DNA from: Topomyia yanbarensis
Lineage: Eukaryota; Arthropoda; Insecta; Diptera; Culicidae
DNA: 64,000 nt
Assembly (NCBI RefSeq): GCF_030247195.1
Contig: NC_080672.1
Span: forward strand, 312,568,127-312,632,126
Reading direction: 5' to 3'
The position numbers and the translations under genes were made by a program. Of this stretch, positions 47,501 to 59,500 are shown one piece after another. Each line of letters starts with the position of its first letter. Position 1 is the first letter of the stretch. The notes under the pieces are model-generated. The model was not told the origin of the DNA, ran no database searches, and worked only from the letters and a program-made list of their open reading frames with translations.

Positions 47501-50500
47501 ATGGGTCAAAAACTTACTAAATCCGAATTGGCCTAGTACCTCATATATATTGCATCATTTGGACATCATGGTGCTGTCAGTTTATATGGAAATTTGTTGT
47601 TTGCCCGTACTCTTCAACACGGTACCGGAAGTCCGATCTGCTTAAAATTCAATAGGGACCATTCATTAATTACGTAACGCAAAAGTTGGCTCCCCCTTCC
47701 TCCATGTAACAAATTGTCACAAATTGATCTATCCCCCCTCCCCTATTAAGTAACAAATTCTTTAAAAAAAAAGATTTCTACAGTAAAAACCGGTTACGTA
47801 ACGTTCTGGCTTACCCCCCCCCCCCCCCCCCTCTCTCTCCTATTTGTCACAAATTGTTGAACCCCCTCCCCGCCCTAAACACGTTACGTAATTTAAGAAT
47901 GGTCCCGTAGCAGCTTATGCAAGTGTTGTAGCGTTAATTTGAAACTAGCCATTTCCGGGAAATTTGGGTGAGCTTAAATCACTGAGAACTGACATACAAG
48001 TAAAGTCTTCAACTTGTGTAAGAAATAAAACTGTCGCTTTGAAATGACAACAGCAAGTAGCAACTTGCCACTGGTCGGCGCTTCGGTCGGCCAGCAATCG
48101 CTATACGGGACTTGTATACAAACTTGGATACAATGGTGACTCACGCATGCGATCCTGTATGCGATGATGACTTTCAACGTATTTTCATTTAAATGTTTAC
48201 ACAGGTTTTTCGGGAAAGTTTGTTCTAGCTTATATGTCTGTTCTCTGTGGTTATTGTGCGTGTTCATGATTTTTTGCAGAATTTCTAATTTAATTTTTGA
48301 AAAGTTACAAAAGTTTTTCTGAGATCGTTTTTTTTTTGGTCAAGTCTCCCCACTGCGGGGAGACTTGACCAAGGCGTGGGAAGACTTGACTAAGAGAATT
48401 TTGAAAAATCATAACAAAAAATAATGAGGGATTCCATGAGAAACCAGCCGACCGCAAAATATGACCATCGTCGATTCGAACGAAACTTTACATTTGTGTT
48501 CGATTTATGAATCTCCATGATTTTTTCTGGTAATTTCAATATTCTGATTTAAGAGCAATTTTTCAAAAGGGCGTAGACGTTTCTACGGGCAATAATTTCA
48601 AATTTTGTTTTTTGTTCGATTACACTATTTTATACAGTAAAACTATCTGAGAACGAAATACAGGTAATGAATACTTCTGCACGAAAAAAAATGCACTGAA
48701 AAAAATGTCATTTTTCACAAAATCAAAAATAAAACGACAAATTGCAAAAAACCCATTTTTTCTAATTTTTTATATTTTGTCAACAACAATCTAAAGAGAA
48801 AAGAAACATTTTGAATTTAATTTCATGATGGAGAAATTACCAGCAAAAAAGTTTTTCTAACAATAACTATACATGTTTTTTAATTTCATACTAATTGACA
48901 TATAAAACTGTAATTTTATTACAGAATATAAAGTATCATTTTAAATCAAAATGCATTTAACAAAATATCTTCCAAAATGCGATAGTTTTCGAGATATTTG
49001 AAATTTTGTTCTAACAAAAACAATTAATTCATGTAATTATGTCCTTTTAAAAGTTATTCGCGTTACCCCATCATAAATTGTCAAAAGTCTAATGTTTATC
49101 GTTTTAAAGACATAAAAGAAGCTTTTTCAGTGTATTTGGATCATGGAGAAGCTTTTAATAAAAAAGTTTTCCTGACAACAACTTTTGACAAATTTTTATG
49201 ATTCATACTATTTGCAGTTAAAAGTACAATTTTATTTTTGAATATGATTCTAAAAGCCATTTTAAATCAAAATGCTTACAACAAAAATTTTCTGAAATGT
49301 GGTAGTTCTCGAGATATTTTAATTTTTGTTTTAGCAACACAATTATTTTGTTTTATTACGACCTTTTCAGAAGTTATTCGCGTTTCTCCATCGACCTCAA
49401 TCAGTTTTTCGTAAGGCCCATAACATTTCCTATAACTTCATACTATGTTGCGTTTCGGCTTCGCCTCATCAGAAACCGACACTAACGTATTGTCGGAATA
49501 GATTAGCGCCGGCTTGACGCAAATCCCTTAAAACTAAAACACACTATGTGTTTCAATCAAACGACTGATCAAACGTGATGCCCCGTTCGAGCAGAAGTTC
49601 TGTTTATGCCGATGAGACACAAGTGAAGCCGAAACTTGTCTTGGCTTAGCAGGCCTATGCGAAAGCACTATGCTATATTTCACCCTAAGGAGGAAAATTT
49701 GGTAAAAACCAAAATTTCTCACTAGGGTGAAAATTTGTTGGTAAAAACCAGTCTTTGTACAGGAGGGCACAAATCCTTATTTCATACTATGTTGCGTTTC
49801 GGCTTCGCCTCATCAGAAACCGACACTAACGTATTGTCGGAATAGATTAGCGCCGGCTTGACGCAAATCTCTTAAAACTAAAACACACTATTTCCTATAA
49901 CTTTCCCATTGATATCAAGGCGATATTGTAAACCGTTTGAAAGCTATACAAAAACAATCAAAATATGATTCAACCATAGGATCTGATGATTAAACTGCAA
50001 TAATCCACATATACTTACGCCCGCTATTTCGCCTACATGAAAAAACCCGGTAGTTAAATAAACGTAGCATCTTTAATCTTCCAAATGCGGTCTCAAACAT
50101 TAACTCACCACTCGCGTGATAATGAAACGGTCACGTCCGGAAGTCTTACCTCGGTCCTAGCAATCTGGACTAATGTCTTCAGTTGAACCAATCAAAAAAG
50201 TGACGCTCATATTCACTAGACAACACGTTCCATTGTAACATGACCTGGAACTCTAGTGATATGGGAAACGGACTCTCTTCTACCATCTGTACCACACGCT
50301 AAAAATTAAGCATCCTAGTAATAAAGTGAATGTCTTAGCTCCAATATTCAAACGCGGTCTCAAGTGTAAGCCTAAAAACTCCCGCAGTCGCACGATCATG
50401 AATCGGTCACTTTCGGATGTTTCTCTCCTTGATATCAGCAGACTAGGTCCATGCTTTCAATTGGATCAATTAAAACAAAGAAAGCTCTCATATCCACTGG

Positions 50501-53500
50501 ACACTACGTTACATGGCGACATGACAGAGGACTCTAGTGATATGGAGTAACTTACTCCCTGTCAGAATGTGAATTGTACACCGAAAACTAGCTACAGTGG
50601 AGACCCGATTTTATCAGCTTCATATGAACATTGATAGTTGGTAGTTTGATGGGCTCTAGTAGACGAACCAAGTTGAATTCGAGTAAATCCTTTCTTGGGC
50701 ATATATTTCATATCTTAGAAATCCGAAAAATGCAAAAATAAAAATATTATTTTTTTTTTATATTTTTGCTCTGTCAGACCCCCTTAAGGGAAACTTAAAG
50801 TAAATAATCAGAAAAGGTTGTTAGGCTATATCTCAGGAACAAATAAGAGTATTTCAAGAGCTTCGGTTTATTAAAAGGACAGAAAAATATATACCCTGGT
50901 TTTATCAATGTCCTTGTTTTATCAGCTTAAAATTTACCAAGGGGCTGATAAAAACGGGTCTTTACTGTATCAGAATGAAGGTCTGCGTGACCATCCAAGA
51001 ACGCACGCGTATATAAGAATGGCCACACGGTTACAAAATCCAGTCTTGTACACGCGAAGTCACATGAACGCGAGTACACGTGACAAACACGTTAACGTAC
51101 GAACGCTTAAGCCCTTCGCGATTAACAACGAACACCAACTTTCGCGATCGTGAAAACTTAATAACACCCCGGTAATAAGGAGAAATTTTTTAGCACTTAC
51201 GAAGTCTCAAACGCGAACCTACAAACGTCCGTTTTCGCGCGCTCATGAATCCGTCACGTACGGAAACCATTACTATCGGTCCTAATAACATAGGCCCATA
51301 CAATCAGTAGAATCAATCAAAAAATAAAGCTCATATCCACTAGACTACACGTTCTATGGCGACATCACCGGGAACTCTAATGATATGAAAGATCTCAATC
51401 TCTTTTAACATCTTAGCCGTACACCAAAAATAAAGTATAAGATTCACGGTCCGCGCGCGATTATCCAAGAACACACGCGAATATGCGAAAGGCACAAGGT
51501 TATAAAATAGAATTTACACACGCGAAGTTACATAAACGTTAGCACACGCGACATACAAACGCACACGCGATCGAACACGTTTACGTACAAGTGCTCGAGT
51601 TCTTCGCGATGATACATGCGATCGCGAGTCCCTACGCCCGCACATACCTGAACTGTACAATGAATATCATATTCAGAATCACGGCCCGCTACAATTGGCC
51701 TAGAGCAGTGTTTTAGTGGGCGACATTGCATGTCTCGTCTGCAAATTGTGGTATGTGATTTTGACAGGGAGCCCTTCCAAGAACCTAACTCTACAGCTCC
51801 AGTAGAACAACTCTTGAAAAAAAAGTAATTAGTAGTCGAGCAGATATATCCATTCAAAGTTTGATAAAAAATTACATCATTTAATGCAAATTTATTAATC
51901 ACGTAATATTTTCTGTAAGGAAAGGATTTTTCATTTCGGGGTCGAAACAAGTATAAAAATATTTTTGAAAAAAAATTAAGAATCGAATAGAAGACACCAT
52001 AGCCAAAAATAGAATTTTGCGCTTGGTCAAGTCTCCCCATGTTCTCCTACACACATACATACACACAGACATATTCCGATTTCGACGAACTAATTCGAAT
52101 GGTACGTGACACTCGAACCTCCGGGTCGTGTTTGGACGGTCGATTTTGGAGTGATTGTATAGCATTTCTTCATATGAGAAAGGCAAAAATCCTACAAAAT
52201 TTTTCACCCGAATGTTTTTGCCTTTCAGGGCGATTTGAATGCACAAATGTACGGCCCGAATACAAAGGTAAAGCCGTAATCAACAAATTTGTAAGACAAA
52301 AATACATACGAAAATACCAAAATGTGGGAATTTTTCTTGCGTGGGCTGGGGGTGTGTCTTGGCAAAAACTACGTAGTTTCTAAGTTGGGGGTTCAAAAAT
52401 CTCCGAAAAAAAGTTACTTCATTTTTGTATGTATATCCCTTTTTCTTATTGCCCATTTGAAGCCCTTTGTTATAGTAGCGTCTGCTATTCTTGTTCAAAG
52501 GATAGGCTCAATCGCGCCTCCACGTTTCGAATTGTCGTTGCAGAATTCAATCACATCAAAAATGTGACCTCAAAAACTATATGGATGTAATAAGCTAGTG
52601 ATGCAAATTCGCGAAAAACTTCTTATTTGGTTCATTCCTCGTTTGGTTTCGGCAGGTGTTTCTTCATAACAAGGCCGGTAGTGAGTGGATCGTTATCTCA
52701 GCAGCAGACAAAACATTGTTTTACTTGTGAGTTGCAAACATTATTTCCTATTCGCATCTTTCTGTTTATTAGCACGTTGTTATGGTGTGAGCACGGATAC
52801 TGTCGACGCACAGTGGTCCAGAACGGTGATAGACGATCAAAAGTAAATGTCCCGCGGGTTTTTTTTTACCCATGTGGTATCTTTGGGAAAGTTTTTGGGC
52901 AAGAAACAGCCCTGTTTTGAAATAACCACGGAGAACGCTCATATAAACTAGTGCCAATTTATCTGAAAGTGCTTTGTAATCAGTCAATCGAATATACCTT
53001 ATTTACCACCAAGGCAACAAATCCCCGACTACATCCGGGGAACGTGCCATTTAAGCTAATATATTCTGATTCCTGATTCCTTCAATCGCAGCATTTTTTA
53101 CGTTGTGATTGGGTTTTTTTGCCATAATTCTTCTTTATTGTTTCATATTTTAAATCTGGCAAAAGTGAAATGTTGCTGAATAAATTCTTTATTCATTGCT
53201 GTTACTCCAGGTAACAAGAGTCTAAGAGCGATATTTCCGAAATTGTAGTAGGCGGCCTTATTTGTTCGTTCGAAGCATTAAAGGGAGGATTCACTCGTTT
53301 CACGCCAAACTTTAATTTCCTGATAATAAACATAATTATAAATTCATTTACATTTTAGGTTAGAATTGTGATTGCTTACGTTTAGTGCCCTTTGTCGTTA
53401 CGTGTACAGGCAAGATTTTGACCACTATAGCGTAGATCTAACCACTTTCGGTCTCTAAATGAGCAATTGGTAAATTAGCGTTGATGATGATGCAATATAA

Positions 53501-56500
53501 ATATAAATTTCACCTTTACTTTTAAGATAGCAATAGTTCACTCTCTCCTCGTACTTTTAGGTTAACAATAGTTGTAAGTTTATCTTTAAGTTAATTTTAG
53601 TTAATATTAAGTATAAATTGCATGTAATAATTACAAACCTTAGATTTAAGCACAAAAATAATATTAATTTAGTTAATAAATCCAATATAAATTTTAATGA
53701 TCTTCATGGAGCAGAAAAGCATGCTTCCAAAACTAAAGGGTTTATCTCATTACTCTATTGTTCTGATTTTACTTGTCTTCGCTGTGTATGTCCGTTTATC
53801 GTCGTTATTGACCTAACGGGTAGACTTTCCGGCTGAGCTGGCAGCGTTATCACTTATCAGTGACGAGGGGCTCGATGACAATTGCTATCATTAACTAATT
53901 TTTTTTATTTTTTCGGTCTGACTTAACACCGACCAATTGTTGGAAATGAGGGATTCATTCGTAGAGTTAAGTTACGTTAAGTGTTAAGTTACTACTTGCT
54001 AATTTTATTACAAAACGACAGGTATAAGTATTTCAAACACGCAATTTGTTTGACAACCGTTCGTAATTTACCGTATGTGTAATAATGTTTGCACCATTTA
54101 GTAACACAAACATTGAAAAAATTTAAAAAACATGTTTTACATTTCTTACAAAAGAAATGTATAGGATTCGCTCAAACTTTGAAAACTGATTCCGAGACCC
54201 GGAGGGCCGTGTCTCATATACCAATCGACTCAGCTCGACAAATTGGGACAATGTCTGTATATATGTGTGCGTATGTGTGCATGTATGTATGTAAAATAAT
54301 GTCATGTAATTATCTTAGCAATGGCTGAACTGATTTTAATGAAACTAGTTTCAAATGAAAGGCCCAACGTGACAGTTTGACACTATTATTTTTATTTTTC
54401 GATGTTATTTACTTTCTGAGATATGAGTGATTTTATCAAAACAAAACGAGTTTTAAGCAAATAACTTTCGAGCAAGGCTATCACATCGCGCAAGCTAGGC
54501 AGAAATAGAAAGCTTATGAAAATACCTTTCTGACAAGCTATAGATTGTAAGAAACCATTCACGAGCGGCATAGACATTAAACATTTTGTGTTTTTATTCC
54601 TCGCTTACCAATTTTTACTAACTAAAAATTAAATCGTTACATACATAGTATTGCTTTACTGGTGTTTTAGGGGCTAAACTAAACCGATTTTGAACATCGG
54701 GGTATGAAACCACATCTACGTGATTCAAGGAATTCGATTCTGAAAACGTTTTGCGAATTACCTTAATAATATACAATCTATTTCTTAAAAATTAATATGT
54801 AAGTTTTCTTCAAAGACAAAATATTGTGTGAATTGACTTCATAGTGAAATTTTTCTAGAGTTCATGTATTTATCCCTTGGATTAGGCGTTGCGTTCAACC
54901 GTAAGGTAGATGCTCGAGGGTATATTAATTCATAGATCATCGTAATCCACCTAGTAAAGTTTAAAGTTTTCTAATATAATTATACTCGTAGCAGCACCTA
55001 AAACAATTGTATTTTAAAATCCCAAAATTCCAGCGCAAATTTGCGTCTTTTGCAAGATTTACGTAATATTAGTTGCATTATTTATAATAAAGGTGTAATA
55101 TACCTATAAATATAAAGTCACGGCACTAACCATCATTTGCCATTTCTCACACGCTCCCCTCTCACTCTCACTCTGTCTCTTTCTTCCTTCGTGTTCGTGG
55201 TAACTGTCACGACTCACATCTATTTTGCTAACCATTTCTAGGTTGTGTGATAAGATTCTTACATCCTACTTGATAAATAAATATCTGTAGTCCTGAGAAA
55301 ATTTGCAAAATGTTTTTATTATGAGAATACTATTATTATTTTTTTGCCCTCTCGCAGGTTGATGGGATTGACGGTATTGTAAACATCATCAAGCCACAAT
55401 AGATTCAATAGAGTTATATAAATATAAGGACCTTTGCTCTTTTTAGTTTCTATTTGCACCAAGTTCTACTACTAGAGGTTAATTAGCTCTCATGTTAATA
55501 ATCCACCAATCATTATGACTACTCAGGATTTGATGTATATAAGAAGCCCGCTTCAAGATGTTGATTACAATACGTCTGGATAGTGGTGTATCGAGGAGGC
55601 CTGATATGAGCCGTTTTTCGGTTCTATACCTTTCTTCTATTTACCCGCTCATAACCAACAATCAACCAGTAACAAATAGATAATTGAGAAAGGTTGTGCT
55701 ATGTGTGGTGGTTGGTTATTCAAGTATTAGCAAGGTTTGAAGTACAAATGTATGTCATTCATGTGATGATCATAGCTTCAGCTGTATCTTGTACCTGTCT
55801 AGTCTATTACGTCTCTCATATATTATCTTTTATTTCTTCTTTTCGAATCCTATACTGCTATTCTACACCCGCCTTCAGCTGGGTCAGCAAAGATGGTGAT
55901 AGTGAAAGTCTTAAAACTCACACATTCTCAAACGCGGTCTCAAGCGGGAACCTATAAAAATTCCCACGCGCACGCGATTACGAATCGGTCACGTACGAAG
56001 TCTGTCCTTGATCCTAGAAGCCTGGGTCCATGCCTTCAGCTGGGCCAATTAAGAAAATACGCTCATATACCTATTAGACAACACGTCTCATGGTGACATG
56101 ACCGGGAACCCTATCGATATAAGGGATCCCAATCTCTGCCAGAGTTTTAACCGCCCACCGAAAATTTGATATCAGACTCACGGTACGCGCGACCATTCAG
56201 GAGCACACGCAAATATATTACAAAATCACGCCAGCGTACAAACCTTAGAGCCCCTCGCGATTTTCCAAGCAACCTTCGCCCACGAACTCGCAAACATGAT
56301 TACACCCCGGTGATAAGGTGAACGTATCAGCACTCATAAACTTACCAACGCGATCTCAAGCGCCAACCTACAAACTCCCGTGCTCGCGACATCATGAGTC
56401 GTGATCGTCCGGAAGTCTTTATCCTCGGTACCAACAGTATAGTATAGGTTCATATTAAATATAAAAAAAAATGAAAAATTAAGAAAAAATAACCCCCATA

Positions 56501-59500
56501 TCCACTAGACAAAACGTTTCATGGCGACATGACCGGGAACTCTAGCGATATGAGGTAACACACTCCCTGTCAGAATGTGATCCGTACACCGAAAACTAAA
56601 ATGACGGTCTGCGAATATATGAATGGCCGCAGGCTTTCAAAATTGAATACATATACGCGAGCTCACGCGACAAATACGTCGACATACGAACGCTTAAGCC
56701 CTTCGCGATCATCCACGCACACCTAAGCCCGCGATCGCGCATACTTGACAACATTCCGATAATTATGTAAACGTTTTAGTACATACGAAGTTACAAACGT
56801 GGTCTCAAACGCGAACCTGCACACGCGCGAGATCATGAATCGGTCACGTCCAATAATCACTCTTCATTCTAGCAACTTAGGTACAACAGTACATCCAGTT
56901 GGACCAATCAAAAAATTAAGCTCATATCCACTAGACACGTTCTACTGCGTCATGACTGGGAACTCTAGTGATATGGAAGAACCCACTTTCTTCTAGAATC
57001 TGAACCGTCCACGAAAAAATAAGTTTCAGATTCACGGTCCGCTCGCGATCATTCTAGAACACACGCGAATATGCGAAAGGCACACGGTTATAAAATAGAA
57101 TTCATACACGCGAAGTTACATACACGTTAGCACACGCGACATAAAAACGCACACGCGATCGAACACGTTAGCGTACAAATGCTCGAGCCCTTCGCGGTGA
57201 TACACGCTATCGCGAGTCCCTACGCCCGCACATACCAGAACCGTACAATGAATATCACATTCAGAATCATGGCCCGCTGCAATTGGCCTAAAGCAATGTT
57301 TTAGTGGGTGCAATTGCCTGTCTCGTCTGCAAATTGTAGTGTGTGATTCTGACGGAGAGCCCTTCCGAGAACCTAGCTCTAAAGCTCCAGTAGGACAACT
57401 CTCGAAAAAAGCATTAACTTTTCTTGGGAATCGGGCATTTTGGGAATTGACTTTCTGGAAAATGGGGCATTCTGGAGAATTGTTTTCTAGGGAATGGTAC
57501 ATTCTGGGGAATAGTACATTCTGGGGAATAGTACATTCTGGGGAACGGCTTTCTGGCGAATAGTATACAAGCACAATCGTATGTCTGTTTGCTCGCAGAT
57601 AGAGAAATGTTATTTCTTTGTCTAATATTTGACTTTGTGTAACCGGCTTCAAGCAAAAGTGCTCCAAATTGACGTGTAATATAAGATGGCATAGTGAAAT
57701 ATTTTGTTGCTATTGTTTATAAAGGATGTTTTCAGAGACAGCATTGTCAGCACAGATAATATACTACTTGAAGAAAAATTCCTGAACGCACAAAAATGTA
57801 AACGAAAGGAAGAAAACATTTATGACCACTTTTTTCATTCTGGGACCACTGTGTGGCGACGCTCTTCGAATTACCATATCATGAAATCAAAAATACGTTT
57901 ATTATCGGCTACTCCAGTGAGCGTTGTTCACATCTCGTTCGCTGATCTGCATTGATTTGATCATAATTTTGTACTACAATATATTGTTTTGATCCATATT
58001 TTATTGTTCATCTATACATCGAGCGATGAAAAATTCGCTGTACAAGTGATCAAACACAAAAATATCATACGCTATCGTTCGATTGTTCAACTATGGCCAA
58101 CCGACAACACAAAAACGTGTGAACTTTTTTTCTTGCTTTTGTTTAATTGCTCAGATAGGATCACCGCACACTTCTCTGTCCTCGGCTAAATGGGTCCGAA
58201 TTTAACTACACAGTTGCAATTAAAGCAAAAAAAGTTCCGCATACCTACTTGTGTTCGGGTTGATAACTGATCGATATTTTATATTGGCTTGGGACAGTAT
58301 GTGCGTACGTATGCATGTGTAGTAATTGTTCATATGGAAATAGCGGTAAAATGAACACGCGAATGAATGAAAATGAGATGGTACTTGCAGTAATCGCATC
58401 GCACACGCTATAGACTGTTGTTGTTTTCTGTTTTATTTTGATCAGCCGGTGTTTTATAATCGTCTCAAAATTAGATGATAATTTCTATTATCCAGAGAGA
58501 CCCACATATGCCAATACCCCTCCGAAAATTGCATTATTCAATTGAAATCAAATCGAAAGTATATCGAGATCAGAAAATGAAGCGATAGAGATGTAATGAG
58601 TAACAAATCTAATTTGTTTTCCACATTTTCAGAGAAAGCGAAGATCTGCAGCGCAAACGAGCTGACGGATTGAAGGAGGTTGTTTCGCGCCTGGAGAAGA
58701 TCATCGATCAGTTCAAGACTGGACCAGCTGCGAGCGGATCGGATTCGACATCGACGACAACATCGCTATTGGAACGTCAAAACGAGCGTTTGGAAGGCAG
58801 ATTGAATGTCGTGCGGGAGCAGTCGATTCTGGATAAGCAATCGGCTCGGACTGCCAATTTGTCGCTGTGGAAGCTGGAAAAAGAATTGGATCGGATTAAG
58901 TTGGACAATTCTATTCTTGGTCGCAAAGTAGAACAGGCAGATGAACGTGCTAACAAGATAAGAAAGGAAAAGGAAGAGGCAGAATTTAAAATTAAACAGG
59001 CTGAAGAGACTGTTGCAAATAAGGTGAAGCAGATTGAAGATTTGAAGGACGATATTCGTTTGTTGAAGGATGATTTGAAAAAGGAGAAAAATATTAGAGA
59101 TTCAACGGAAAGAGGGCGGCTTGCAGATAAAGCTGATCTAATAGCAGCTACAGCAAAGTTACAGAGTATGGAGGATAAGTTGGATGAGATGAAACTCAAA
59201 GCTAGCCAGGCTAATGATAATTTGAGGGTCATGACTTCGGAAAATTCACGACTCCTTCGTGAGTTGAATGAATGCCAGGAGGAACTATCGAGTACTGAGG
59301 AATCGAAAAAACAATTAGAGGAAAAGTTGTCTTCCGTTACCAAGAATTTCAACATGTTGAAGGGAGCTTGCAGTATCACCGAGACTCAGTTAACGGAACT
59401 GGAGATTCTACTGACTAAAGAGCAAAAACGGAACAAGGAAAACCAAGAGAAAATTAACGGCTTATGGAAAGAAATGAATGAAAAGGACTCGGAAATTGCC

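Noticed and set aside
49436..49899. Direct repeats considered as a CRISPR-like array
   Set aside because: Only two long repeats (about 112 bp) with one spacer in a eukaryotic intron; no array and no cas genes.
51528..52040. 170-codon open frame on the minus strand, similar to one at 57116-57667
   Set aside because: Both lie in CGCG-rich repeat tails and flanking element F sequence. Similarity comes from the repeated DNA, the codon pattern is not protein-like, and no known domain is seen.
58777..59379. 200-codon minus-strand open frame
   Set aside because: Antisense of citron kinase exon 5 coiled coil.
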